In this document: positions 4,385 through 12,250 of the stretch, one piece after another | Layout of the letters: every line of letters begins with the position of its first letter | How positions within the stretch are numbered: the stretch's first letter is position 1 | From: Patescibacteria group bacterium | Lineage (GTDB): Bacteria > Patescibacteriota > UBA1384 > JAGGWG01 | Assembly: GCA_028698375.1 (NCBI GenBank) | Contig: JAQVDI010000010.1 | Coordinates: 1 to 16,123 of the forward strand | DNA length: 16,123 nt | Direction of reading: 5' to 3' | The notes under the pieces: generated by a model | Databases searched by the model: none | What the model was told of the DNA's origin: nothing | Seen by the model: only the letters and a program-made list of their open reading frames with translations | Position numbers and translations under genes: made by a program

Positions 4385-7192
4385 ATGGTACAAAAATATA
4401 TAAAAGTTTTAGGAGCTCGTGTTCATAATTTAAAAAATGTTAATATTGATATCCCCAAAAATAAATTAGTGGCTATTTCGGGTTTAAGTGGGAGCGGAAA
4501 ATCTTCATTAGCTTTTGACACACTTTACGCTGAAGGCCAACGACGTTATGTGGAATCTTTGTCTAGCTATGCCCGCCAATTTTTAGGGATGATGGAAAAG
4601 CCGGATGTGGATCAAATTGATGGCTTGTCGCCAGCGATTGCCATTGATCAAAAATCGCTTTCGGCGAATCCGCGTTCTACGGTTGGCACAATCACAGAAA
4701 TTTATGATTATATGCGTCTTTTATGGGCGCGCGTTGGTGTGCCATATTGTCCTAATTGTGGAATAAAAATTGAAGCTCAATCACCTTCGCAAATTATTGC
4801 TTATGTGTTTCGCGAATTCAGCGGTCGCAAAATTGCTATTTTAGCTCCTCGTGTGCGTCATCGTAAAGGTGAGTTTAGAGAAGTTTTTGAAGAGGCAAGA
4901 AGGTTGGGTTTTGTACGCATGCGGGTAGATAAAATAATTAAGCATTTAGATGATGAGGTTAATTTAGAGCGTTATCAAAATCATGATATTGAGATTGTGG
5001 TTGATAGGTTGAAGCTAATGGATGACAGCGTGTCTCGTGAAAGATTAGCGGAAAGTATTGAAAAAGCATTAAACTTAGGTGATAAAAGGGTTATTATTTT
5101 AGATTTAGACTCAAAAAAACAAAAAACTTTTTCTGAACTTTTTGCTTGTCCTAAATGTGGTTTTAGTTTTGAAGAAATTGAGCCAAGAATTTTTTCTTTT
5201 AATTCTCCGTATGGCGCTTGTCCCTCTTGCGAGGGCTTAGGCTTCAAAAAAATAATTGAACCGCATTTAGTGGTTCCTAATGAACGTTTGACTATTCATG
5301 AAGGAGCGATTAGGCCTTGGTCAAGGATGATGAGTCGGTCAAGTTGGAATGAGATGATTTTAAACGAAGTAGCGGCCAGGCATCAGTTTTCTTTAGATGT
5401 TCCTTTTAATAAACTTTCCGCTGTGGCGAAAAATATAATTTTTTATGGTACGGGTGATGAAGAATATGAAGTCCGTGGTTACACAACTAATTATGAAGGC
5501 GTGATTCAAAATCTTGAACGAAGATATCGGGAAACCAGTTCTGATTTTATGCGGAAAGAAATTGAAAATTACATGGTGGAAAAAACATGTGAGATTTGTC
5601 ATGGTGCCAGATTAAAAAAAGAAGTTTTAGCAATTAAGGTAGGTGACTTATCAATCGCCCAAGTTAGTGCTTTATCACTTTTTCGCGCTCGCGATTTTTT
5701 TAAAAATTTAAAATTAAACGCCGAAAAAAAAGAAATAAGTAAACAAATTTTAAAAGAAATTATTGAACGCTTAGGTTTTTTAATCAAGTTGGGAGTTGAT
5801 TATTTAACACTTGATCGTACTGGTAGCACCTTAAGCAATGGCGAAGGCCAAAGAATCCGTTTAGCAACGCAAATAGGTTCTTCGCTCTCTGGTGTTTTAT
5901 ATATTTTAGATGAGCCGACAATTGGTTTGCATCAACGTGATGTCAATCAACTGATTGACAGTTTGAAAAAATTACGCGATTTGGACAATACGGTGGTTGT
6001 GGTAGAACACGATCGTGATGTTCTAGACCAAGCTGATTACTTAATTGACGTAGGCCCAGGAGCTGGGGTTCACGGTGGAAAAATTATTGCTAAAGGCACT
6101 CCTGCCGCTATCAAAAAAAATAAAAAATCAATTACAGGTGTTTATTTAAGTGGTGAAAAAATTATTAATATAAAAAATGTTCGTAGAAAAGGAAACGGCA
6201 AAACAATAAAAATAATTGGAGCCAAAGAACATAATTTAAAAAATATTGATGTGGAATTTCCTTTAGGGAAATTTATTTGTATTACTGGTGTTTCTGGAGG
6301 TGGAAAATCTACTTTGGTTGATGATATTTTGGCCAAAGCGCTTAAAGTACATTTTTATAATGCTAAGTTGAGAGTTGGGGAGCATAAAAAAATTAATGGC
6401 TTAAACAATATTGACAAAGTGGTAAGAATTGATCAATCGCCTATTGGTCGTACCCCTCGCTCTAACCCGGTTACTTATACAGGCGTTTTTACTTTTATTC
6501 GTGAACTTTTTGCATCAACGCCAGAAGCGCGTTTGCGCGGTTATACAGCTTCGCGTTTTTCTTTTAATGTGAGAGGTGGTCGCTGTGAGAAATGTCGTGG
6601 TGAGGGTTTAACCAGAATTGAGATGTTTTTTTTACCTGATGTTTATGTGACTTGTCCTTTGTGCGCTGGAGCGCGTTATAATAAAGAAACTTTAGAAATT
6701 TTATATAAAGGTAAGAATATCGCTGAAGTTTTAGATATGACTGTAGAACAGGCATTAAATTTCTTTTTTCCCATTAAGCAGATTAGAGAAAAATTAGAGG
6801 TTTTGAATTCCATTGGTTTGGGTTATTTAAAATTAGGTCAAGCTGCCACAACCCTTTCGGGTGGTGAAGCACAAAGAATAAAATTGGCGAGCGAATTAAG
6901 TCGCAGGGCAACTGGCAAAACTTTATATATTTTAGATGAGCCTACTGTGGGTTTGCATTTTGCTGATGTGGAAAAATTATTGCAGGTCCTCCATGCTTTG
7001 GTTGATCGTGGCAACACGGTTTTGGTAATTGAACATAATTTAGAAGTAATAAAAACTGCAGATCATATTATTGATTTGGGACCAGAAGGCGGTGATGCTG
7101 GAGGAGAAATTGTTGCTATTGGCTCGCCACAGGAAATTGTTAAAAATAAAAAATCTTATACTGGGCAGTATCTAAAAAGAATTTCTATTTGA
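4385..7192 (+). CDS. uvrA: excinuclease ABC subunit A
   Basis: A full-length 935-residue UvrA, the dimeric damage sensor that loads UvrB in nucleotide excision repair. Walker A of the first ATPase is GLSGSGKS (33-40), of the second GVSGGGKST (from 635). Zinc modules: CPNC (122-125), CPKC (255-258) with CPSC (279-282), and CEKC (734-737) with CPLC (757-760), the last followed by ARYNKETLEI. The second ABC signature is canonical LSGGEAQRIKLASEL (from 824) with Walker B LYILDEPTVGLH. The first signature reads LSNGEGQRIRLATQIG (from 483), with Asn and Gly where Gly and Ala are usual, followed by LDEPTIGLHQRD. It is monocistronic with its own promoter and ends at a bidirectional terminator. No Shine-Dalgarno site precedes the ATG. 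uvrB and uvrC are not in the window. Confidence 0.98.
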   Translation: MVQKYIKVLGARVHNLKNVNIDIPKNKLVAISGLSGSGKSSLAFDTLYAEGQRRYVESLSSYARQFLGMMEKPDVDQIDGLSPAIAIDQKSLSANPRSTVGTITEIYDYMRLLWARVGVPYCPNCGIKIEAQSPSQIIAYVFREFSGRKIAILAPRVRHRKGEFREVFEEARRLGFVRMRVDKIIKHLDDEVNLERYQNHDIEIVVDRLKLMDDSVSRERLAESIEKALNLGDKRVIILDLDSKKQKTFSELFACPKCGFSFEEIEPRIFSFNSPYGACPSCEGLGFKKIIEPHLVVPNERLTIHEGAIRPWSRMMSRSSWNEMILNEVAARHQFSLDVPFNKLSAVAKNIIFYGTGDEEYEVRGYTTNYEGVIQNLERRYRETSSDFMRKEIENYMVEKTCEICHGARLKKEVLAIKVGDLSIAQVSALSLFRARDFFKNLKLNAEKKEISKQILKEIIERLGFLIKLGVDYLTLDRTGSTLSNGEGQRIRLATQIGSSLSGVLYILDEPTIGLHQRDVNQLIDSLKKLRDLDNTVVVVEHDRDVLDQADYLIDVGPGAGVHGGKIIAKGTPAAIKKNKKSITGVYLSGEKIINIKNVRRKGNGKTIKIIGAKEHNLKNIDVEFPLGKFICITGVSGGGKSTLVDDILAKALKVHFYNAKLRVGEHKKINGLNNIDKVVRIDQSPIGRTPRSNPVTYTGVFTFIRELFASTPEARLRGYTASRFSFNVRGGRCEKCRGEGLTRIEMFFLPDVYVTCPLCAGARYNKETLEILYKGKNIAEVLDMTVEQALNFFFPIKQIREKLEVLNSIGLGYLKLGQAATTLSGGEAQRIKLASELSRRATGKTLYILDEPTVGLHFADVEKLLQVLHALVDRGNTVLVIEHNLEVIKTADHIIDLGPEGGDAGGEIVAIGSPQEIVKNKKSYTGQYLKRISI

Positions 7193-7229
7193 TTCAATTA
7201 TTAAATTAAATAGTTGTTCGATCAATTTT

Positions 7230-7261
7230 AAAAAATCCCCCACTTACGCGAGGGATTTTTT
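7230..7261. terminator. bidirectional rho-independent terminator between uvrA and the membrane operon
   Basis: AAAAAATCCC (7230-7239) and GGGATTTTTT (7252-7261) form a 10-bp stem with a 12-base loop. Runs of A before and T after serve both converging transcripts. A further perfect palindrome, CAATAAAATTTTATTG (7274-7289), overlaps the end of the minus-strand gene. Confidence 0.85.
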
Positions 7262-7283
7262 ATCGAATCTAAACAATAAAATT

Positions 7284-7784
7284 TTATTGTTGGTTAGGTA
7301 CGGCTGGAGCTGTTGGTGCTTTAGTGTCGTTGCCAAAAGCCGTGATTCCCATAATAATTAAGTTGACAATCGGGATGAAAAGCAAAATTACCCACCAACC
7401 GGGTTTACCACAGGCTTCAAAAATTTTAACCCAAACCATAATGGCAATTACAATGTTCACAAATGGAATTAAGAAAAGAATAATGTACCAGATTGGCATT
7501 TTGGCGATTTGCAGCATTAAAACAATATTTAAAATAGGAATCCAAGCATACCAGCCGTTGGGAGTTTTGGTTTTGTTGGCAATGAATTGCAAAACAAGGG
7601 CGTAGTAAGCATAAGCTAATAAATTTACAAACATCATGGTTCCAGAAAAGAATGCAGCCCAAGCTGACCAGGGGCTGGCAGCAGTGGTGGTTAGTTCAGT
7701 TAAATCTACTGTTGATGAACTTTCTAAAGCACTTTCTAAACTTTCTAAATCGTCGGACGTTGTTTGAGCAAGAAGCATTGACAT
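7284..7784 (-). CDS. DUF5684-like small multi-pass membrane protein
   Basis: The 166-residue product has a short N-terminus (MSMLLAQTT), an acidic Ser/Thr-rich segment (about 10-37), then several hydrophobic segments: about 46-70, 83-97, 99-120 and 134-152, with KTPNGWYAWIPILNIVLML and ACGKPGWWVILLFIPIVNL, the repeated GWWxxIPxxN pattern typical of DUF5684. The function of that family is not known. I start at ATG 7784, not the in-frame GTG at 7802, because AAGGAG (complement of 7791-7796) lies 6 bases before the ATG, and the GTG falls inside a hairpin stem. It is the second gene of a minus-strand pair, 35 bases after the PLDc_N-like gene. The Pro/Ala-rich C-terminal tail (APTAPAVPNQQ) is probably unstructured. 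Confidence 0.75.
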   Translation of the reverse strand: MSMLLAQTTSDDLESLESALESSSTVDLTELTTTAASPWSAWAAFFSGTMMFVNLLAYAYYALVLQFIANKTKTPNGWYAWIPILNIVLMLQIAKMPIWYIILFLIPFVNIVIAIMVWVKIFEACGKPGWWVILLFIPIVNLIIMGITAFGNDTKAPTAPAVPNQQ

Positions 7785-7790
7785 AAAAAT

Positions 7791-7814
7791 CTCCTTTTCC
7801 ACAAAAAAGTGGAA
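7791..7814 (-). promoter_or_regulatory. intergenic hairpin with adjacent Shine-Dalgarno site
   Basis: On the minus strand TTCCAC and GTGGAA (complements of 7809-7814 and 7797-7802) form a 6-bp stem with a six-T loop, directly followed by AAGGAG, the ribosome site of the DUF5684-like gene. It may stabilise the downstream message or separate translation of the two genes. Confidence 0.5.
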
Positions 7815-7819
7815 TTTAA

Positions 7820-8134
7820 TTAGTTTTTATTTTTAATTTTATTATTTTCGTATTTTCTAATTACAATAAAATAATACAGCAAATCTACCAGCCAAGTGAA
7901 ACCAAGCAAGAAGCCAACAATTAAAACAATCAACCAAGTATTTTTATCAGGGAAATCACGATTAACACAATCTATTAAAAGGACAATCCACCAAATTAAA
8001 AAAGCTAAACCGACAAGAATTGCTGCAACCCAAACTAAAAGAAAGCTGCCAAAAATTCCGGCTAATGCAACGCCAGCAGCAGTGGCGGCTTGCCCATCAC
8101 TTGTTTGCGCTAAAAATGTAAATAGTGTGGTCAT
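7820..8134 (-). CDS. small membrane protein with a PLDc_N-like domain
   Basis: This 104-residue protein has a short N-terminal segment (MTTLFTFLAQTSDG), a long hydrophobic stretch (about 17-55) and a C-terminal half WWIVLLIDCVNRDFPDKNTWLIV...GFTWLVDLLYYFIVIRKY. The layout of helix, charged turn with aspartates and a Trp, second helix, aromatic end plus basic residues resembles the phospholipase D nuclease N-terminal (PLDc_N) membrane domain, which also occurs alone and has no known enzymatic role. It is first in a two-gene operon with the DUF5684-like gene; both begin with a short hydrophobic stretch ending LAQT. A probable promoter lies at 8163-8191. No clear Shine-Dalgarno site. Membrane location is sure, function unknown. 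Confidence 0.72.
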   Translation of the reverse strand: MTTLFTFLAQTSDGQAATAAGVALAGIFGSFLLVWVAAILVGLAFLIWWIVLLIDCVNRDFPDKNTWLIVLIVGFLLGFTWLVDLLYYFIVIRKYENNKIKNKN

Positions 8135-8162
8135 ATACTAATTTATTTTATCTTACTGCACT

Positions 8163-8191
8163 ATTATAAAACAAATTTTAATTAATGTTTA
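8163..8191 (-). promoter_or_regulatory. promoter of the minus-strand membrane operon
   Basis: On the minus strand TAAACA (complement of 8186-8191, 4 of 6 to consensus), 17 bases, then TATAAT (complement of 8163-8168). The expected start near 8156 leaves about 22 bases before the ATG at 8134. Confidence 0.55.
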
Positions 8192-8235
8192 GTAAAAACT
8201 GTGGAAAAATATTACATTGTATTTAAGTAATAGCG

Positions 8236-8241
8236 TATAAT
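8236..8241 (+). promoter_or_regulatory. -10 box of the surface protein gene, near-leaderless
   Basis: TATAAT ends 12 bases before the ATG at 8254, so transcription should begin about 5 bases upstream of the start codon. No convincing -35 box at 16-18 bases, and no Shine-Dalgarno site. Confidence 0.5.
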
Positions 8242-8253
8242 AAAATATAGCAC

Positions 8254-11040
8254 ATGAGTGATACAAAACATAATTTTTCTAAAAAATCTTTTGCATCAAA
8301 AGTAAATTCGCAAGATCAGAATAATGAATCTTTTTGTAATTCTAGAACTTTATTGCCACAGTTTTTTAAATGTCATAATAGTTTAAACAAAAAATTTCAT
8401 TGGTATAATAATTGGCACAAAAATAAATATTGTTATTTAACCCATGTAGGAATTTTTATTATTTTTTTATTAAGCATTGGCTTATTTGCTTCTTTTTTTC
8501 TATCTGCAAATAATTTAGTTCAAGCAGAAAAACCAACGAGCAAACAAAGTATTATTTCTCAACTTCAAGGAAATTTTTTTTCTGAAGATGGCTTTAAAAA
8601 AATTGTTAATTTGGAAGAGAATAAATTGGTTGGTTCTCATCGTTTTAAAGCCAAACTAAATTCTACAGAAACTTATTTTGAATTTTTAAAGAATCGTTCT
8701 GCTGATTTATATTGGATTAAAACCAATTTGAAAGAAGCGATTATCCCTACAAAAAATCCCAAAAAAGAAAAAGACAAAATTGTCGAACCAACAGCAAAAT
8801 TGGCCAAATTTAAAGATAAAGAAAACATCAAATGGGATGAAGTTTATGAATCAACTGCTATTGAACAAAGCCTTTATGAGGGAAAAATAAAAGAAATAAT
8901 TACTCTTCTGAACGATAATGCGCCACATACTTTCATTTTTGATTTAACGACGCATGAGGATTTAGTCGCAAAACAAGAAGGAGAAACAATTATTTTTTCT
9001 GAAAAAAGCAGTAATGAAATAGTTGCGCAAATTGTCAAACCAGTGACCAAGGACGCTAATGGCCAAGATGTTGCCTTCAAATACACTCTTGACGGCTCTA
9101 CTCTAACCCTATCACCTGATCAAGATCTAACAGATATATCTTACCCACTCTATATTGATCCGACTTATGTGGTAGAAAATAACTATGGGTGGACTTACAA
9201 TCCGAGCCAAAGACATCTCGTCCGAAATTCCAGTGGTAAATTATATGCTGGTTATACTAGAGTTGACGGCGAAGGTTTCTATACCGGCTATGTTGCCAAA
9301 TCTATTGATAACGGCCAAACGTGGACAAGCGAGGTTGCTTGTCAGGGATCTGCTCAGCTTGATGTTAATAATATTGCCCTTGCCATTGATGCTTATGATA
9401 ATTTGCATGTGGTTATGGAAGTTTGGGATTATGATGTAAACAGATACCAAGCTAGATATCGGAAATATATCGCAAACACTGGTTTGTGGTCTGCAATAGA
9501 AAATGTTGGTCTTATAATCGGGCACGACTACGCACCTACGATTGCAATTGATGCCAGTCAAAATGTACACATCGCTTTTGTTGCTTGGGGCAATGTTTCC
9601 TACAGCGGATTTTATCATCAAGTTTACACAGATTCTTGGCAGGAACCAACTCAAATTGCCAGCGGAGACACCGGTGATTATGGTGGAAACTTGATCAGCA
9701 TCGCATTTGATAGCGAAAATAATATTCACTTTGCTTGGGACAGCTGTCCAACCCCTGATTATAATAGCTATGTGGTTCGCTACCGCAAACTCTCCAGCGA
9801 ATTAGAACCGATAGTAACCATTGCCAATGACACAAATTATCAAGCTTATTGGATACAAGTTGCGATTGATAATAATAATTATGTTCACCTTGTATGGGAT
9901 GGTACTACAATTGAAAGCCCTGATAACTATCAAGTTCGTTATCGTAAATTTACTGATTCTTGGCAACCAATAGTAAATTTAACCAATGATCCTGATAAAA
10001 GTAATATGTACTCTTCAATTGCAGTTGATGAAAATAATAGTATTCATGTAGCGTGGTCAGGAGATTGCGTCTGGTCACCTGGATATATTTCAGAAAATAT
10101 CAGTTATCGAAAATTTACTGATTCTTGGCAAGATGCCCAAGTGATTTTTGTTGGTCAAGGTTTTGCACCCAGTCTTATTAGCACGCAATTTCCACAAGTC
10201 CGAAGCACCAAAACAAATATTCCAAAATCTGGTTTTGCTTTTGTATTCGGTGATAGAACAAACCAACAGATCAAGTACCACGCCTCCTCTGATCTTACTT
10301 GGCAAAATCCATTGCCGTCTACCTACTCCATTTCTGGTAAAGTTAGCGAAGATAATGTTGGATTATCTGGTGTAACAATATCTTATGGTAGCAAAAAGGT
10401 AGTTACTAATGCCAATGGATTTTATACTATTAGTAGTGTGGCCAATGGAAATTATACTTTGATACCTAGTTTAGATGGTTATTTTTTTGAGCCTGTTAAC
10501 AAAAAAGTGCTTGTTGCGGGTGCCAATATTTCGGGTCAAAATTTTATTGCCAGTGCAAAACCTGTGGTTCCACCGATCACTCCTTTTTCTGATTCTGAAT
10601 TGGTCCCAGAAAGCGAAGCCATTAAAAATATTCAAGTTAGTAAAGAAAAAAATATAAATACTGTTTTTACAAATAAAGGAAATATAATTGAAAGTGTTGC
10701 TGGCGAAGTTGTTATTGAGGGAGCGGGAATCCCAGAAGCCAAAGTAACTGTGGAAATTGATAAACAAACTTTGCGTACAGTGGTAAATCAAGAACGAATT
10801 TGGCGAGTTGTGGCAAAATTATCTAAAGGTAATTATTTTGCTAAAATTATTTTTAATAATCCTGATGGTTCGCAGCAAGAGCAAACCATCGAGGTTAAAG
10901 TTGTGGATAAAAAATCTTCTAGCATTTTGACGTCTGCGATTTGGATGCCATCAATCTATTTTATGAGCGGCTTAGTAATTTTTATTTGGTTGTTCTTGTT
11001 GGTCTTGGTGGTAGTTAAAAGATTTAAGAAATTAAAATAG
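8254..11040 (+). CDS. large surface protein with predicted seven-bladed beta-propeller
   Basis: The 928-residue protein has a polar Asn/Lys/Ser-rich N-terminal tail (1-62), one hydrophobic segment (about 67-88) with a possible signal-peptidase site after VQA (91), and a region ending YPLYIDPTYVV (near 300-308), a motif often seen before repeat regions of secreted proteins. Blade-like repeats of the form ISIAFDSENNIHFAWD recur near residues 321, 374, 428, 483, 535, 588 and 648, about 53 apart; an Asp-box SIDNGQTW sits at 350. Then come a carboxypeptidase-regulatory-like beta domain (YSISGKVSEDN..., from 691), a Pro-rich linker, an Ig-like domain (about 810-890), and a C-terminal membrane helix with a basic end (about 901-928). 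It is probably a membrane-anchored, outward-facing binding or adhesion protein. Sialidase activity is not supported. Exact ligand unknown. Confidence 0.85.
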   Translation: MSDTKHNFSKKSFASKVNSQDQNNESFCNSRTLLPQFFKCHNSLNKKFHWYNNWHKNKYCYLTHVGIFIIFLLSIGLFASFFLSANNLVQAEKPTSKQSIISQLQGNFFSEDGFKKIVNLEENKLVGSHRFKAKLNSTETYFEFLKNRSADLYWIKTNLKEAIIPTKNPKKEKDKIVEPTAKLAKFKDKENIKWDEVYESTAIEQSLYEGKIKEIITLLNDNAPHTFIFDLTTHEDLVAKQEGETIIFSEKSSNEIVAQIVKPVTKDANGQDVAFKYTLDGSTLTLSPDQDLTDISYPLYIDPTYVVENNYGWTYNPSQRHLVRNSSGKLYAGYTRVDGEGFYTGYVAKSIDNGQTWTSEVACQGSAQLDVNNIALAIDAYDNLHVVMEVWDYDVNRYQARYRKYIANTGLWSAIENVGLIIGHDYAPTIAIDASQNVHIAFVAWGNVSYSGFYHQVYTDSWQEPTQIASGDTGDYGGNLISIAFDSENNIHFAWDSCPTPDYNSYVVRYRKLSSELEPIVTIANDTNYQAYWIQVAIDNNNYVHLVWDGTTIESPDNYQVRYRKFTDSWQPIVNLTNDPDKSNMYSSIAVDENNSIHVAWSGDCVWSPGYISENISYRKFTDSWQDAQVIFVGQGFAPSLISTQFPQVRSTKTNIPKSGFAFVFGDRTNQQIKYHASSDLTWQNPLPSTYSISGKVSEDNVGLSGVTISYGSKKVVTNANGFYTISSVANGNYTLIPSLDGYFFEPVNKKVLVAGANISGQNFIASAKPVVPPITPFSDSELVPESEAIKNIQVSKEKNINTVFTNKGNIIESVAGEVVIEGAGIPEAKVTVEIDKQTLRTVVNQERIWRVVAKLSKGNYFAKIIFNNPDGSQQEQTIEVKVVDKKSSSILTSAIWMPSIYFMSGLVIFIWLFLLVLVVVKRFKKLK

Positions 11041-11078
11041 TTTTTTGGATTATTACTTATATTCTTAAAATTTCTAAT

Positions 11079-11107
11079 TTGACAAAAAAATTGAAATATA
11101 GTATAAT
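11079..11107 (+). promoter_or_regulatory. full-consensus sigma70-type promoter of rnpB
   Basis: TTGACA (11079-11084), 17 bases, TATAAT (11102-11107). Transcription should begin near 11114, at the 5' arm of helix P1. It is nearly the same sequence as the promoter at 4041-4069. Confidence 0.9.
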
Positions 11108-11113
11108 ATTTTT

Positions 11114-11503
11114 GTCTTTAGAAAGAAGCTCGGTCGCTCTTTTATAATAATATAAAAGGGAGGAAAGTCCGGACACCAGACTAGAGTTGGTCTTTTAACA
11201 AAAGGCGCCCAGCTGTAAAATTTATAGCTGGATAGGGAAAGTGCCACAGAAACAATACCCCCTGTAGTAGAGCTTTTGCTACGCTACTGGGTTAGGGTGA
11301 AAAGTAAGACAATGTCTTAACTGATTTAAGTGATTAAATCAGGTGGTAAACCCCCAATGGTGCAAGCAAAGTATGCCCAAAGCTTTATGGAAATTAGGTC
11401 CTAGCCCCTACTCCTTTGGGTCTTTGTGCTTAAATCGCTTGGCAACAAGTTGATTAGATAGATGGCCGTTAAAACAGAATCCGGCTTATTCACTTTCTAA
11501 AGC
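11114..11503 (+). ncRNA. rnpB: RNase P RNA, bacterial type A
   Basis: This is the catalytic RNA that trims 5' leaders from precursor tRNAs. Conserved blocks appear in order: GGAGGAAAGTCCGGAC (11159-11174), ACAGAAACAA (near 11247), AGGGTGAAAAG (near 11294), GGTGGTAAACCCC (near 11342), GGTGCAAGCA (near 11359) and the 3' block TAGATAGATGGCCG...ACAGAATCCGGCTTAT (11456-11490). Helix P1 is exact: CTTTAGAAAG (11116-11125) pairs with CTTTCTAAAG (11493-11502), which fixes both ends. An AGGTCC (11396-11401) in the P15-P16 region may be the GGU that pairs with the tRNA CCA end. P3 is a small AT-rich hairpin (TTTTATAATAATATAAAA). Length about 390 nt is normal. The protein partner rnpA is not here. Confidence 0.97.
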
Positions 11504-11530
11504 AAAATTTTTGTTCTTTTAAAAATTTTG
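11503..11530 (+). terminator. hairpin just after RNase P RNA, possible terminator or processing signal
   Basis: CAAAATTTTT (11503-11512) and AAAAATTTTG (11521-11530) form a perfect 10-bp stem around GTTCTTTT. The stem is AT-rich and followed by TCTCTTACC rather than a T-run, so it may stop polymerase poorly or merely mark the mature 3' end. Confidence 0.45.
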
Positions 11531-11536
11531 TCTCTT

Positions 11537-11624
11537 ACCACTTTCGTTTGGTAGTAGTAATTATCTTTATATTTGAAAGATTTCATTATTATTTTTTTAA
11601 AATATTATAGTTAATGAAAGTGGT
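11537..11624 (+). repeat. inverted repeat in the rnpB-NYN gap
   Basis: ACCACTTTCGTT (11537-11548) pairs with AATGAAAGTGGT (11613-11624), 12 bp with one G-T pair, around 64 AT-rich bases. The gap 11531-11701 has no credible ORF. This helix plus the downstream terminator hairpin suggests either a long 3' trailer of rnpB or a separate small RNA; no clear internal promoter is seen. Confidence 0.5.
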
Positions 11625-11643
11625 GGGGGAACATGTTACAATG

Positions 11644-11683
11644 GAATAATTAACTTTGAAAAAAGTTATGTAATTCTTTTTTT
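11644..11683 (+). terminator. rho-independent terminator upstream of the NYN gene
   Basis: A stem built of TAACTTT (11651-11657) and AAAGTTA (11662-11668) is capped by a GAAA tetraloop and extended by GAATAA/TAATTC with one mismatch, then a T-run (TTTTTTT from 11677). It fits the end of the rnpB transcript or of a small RNA in this gap. Confidence 0.65.
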
Positions 11684-11701
11684 ATAAATTAAACTGATTA
11701 A

Positions 11702-12211
11702 ATGGAAAACAATTTAACGCGTGTTGGTATTTTTGTTGATGTACAAAATCTTTATTATTCGGCTCGCAATTTGTATAAATCTTATGTTAATTTTTCTAAA
11801 ATTCGTGCTTTAGCCGGTAACCATGGCAAAATTGTTCGTTCAATTGCTTATGGGATTAAAGCTGACATTAACAAGGAAGAAAATTTTTTTGATGCCTTAA
11901 AAGATGCTGGTTTTGAAGTTAAGTTAAAAGATTTGCAAATTTTTCCTGGTGGGATGAAAAAAGGCGATTGGGATGTGGGGATGACTGTTGATATGATTCG
12001 TATGGCGCCAAAACTTGATATTGTGGTTTTGGTTTCTGGTGATGGTGATTTTGCTGATTTAATTGAGTATTTGCAAAATCTAGGAGTATTTGTAATTGTG
12101 ATGTCTTTTGGGCCTAGCAGCTCTTCTCGTTTGGTAGAAAAAGCAGATGCTTTAATAGATATGGATAAAGACAAGAATTTTTTCTTATTAAAAAAAATTA
12201 GAACAAAATAA
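11702..12211 (+). CDS. NYN-domain (LabA/DUF88-type) putative ribonuclease
   Basis: The 169-residue protein is a single NYN domain of the PIN-like nuclease superfamily. Acidic residues expected to bind the metal are present: Asp13 in VGIFVDVQNLYYSA, Asp89/Asp91/Asp98 in KKGDWDVGMTVDMI, and Asp114/Asp116 in LVSGDGDFADL; the last motif is the family signature. The end (KADALIDMDK) is the usual C-terminal strand and helix, with no extra OST-HTH or other partner domain. NYN proteins cut or bind RNA; the target here is unknown. It sits next to rnpB, but this does not prove a link. A TATAAA (11683-11688) overlaps the T-run of the preceding terminator and would give a very short leader. No Shine-Dalgarno site. 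Confidence 0.88.
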   Translation: MENNLTRVGIFVDVQNLYYSARNLYKSYVNFSKIRALAGNHGKIVRSIAYGIKADINKEENFFDALKDAGFEVKLKDLQIFPGGMKKGDWDVGMTVDMIRMAPKLDIVVLVSGDGDFADLIEYLQNLGVFVIVMSFGPSSSSRLVEKADALIDMDKDKNFFLLKKIRTK

Positions 12212-12235
12212 GATTTTTGCTTTTAAAATCCATTC

Positions 12236-12244
12236 TGCTATAAT
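12236..12244 (+). promoter_or_regulatory. extended -10 promoter of the S41 protease, leaderless
   Basis: TGC followed by TATAAT (12239-12244) is an extended -10 element. The ATG begins 7 bases after the box at 12251, exactly where transcription should start, so the message is predicted to have no leader. The -35 region is poor, as often with extended -10 promoters. Confidence 0.65.
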
Positions 12245-12250
12245 CGCTTT

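Noticed and set aside
7324..7605. 93-residue plus-strand ORF opposite the DUF5684-like gene
   Set aside because: Shadow frame; the minus-strand gene has a ribosome site, membrane segments and an operon partner.
7785..7802. GTG start giving six extra residues for the DUF5684-like gene
   Set aside because: The extra codons encode the AAGGAG ribosome site and a hairpin arm, so ATG at 7784 is the start.
9241..9729. 162-residue ORF on the minus strand inside the surface protein gene
   Set aside because: It is opposite a well-supported long gene, has no promoter or ribosome site, and its composition mirrors the complementary repeats.
8254..11040. Active sialidase
   Set aside because: Only one Asp-box is clear and no catalytic Arg triad or Tyr/Glu pair is recognisable; the propeller alone does not imply the enzyme.
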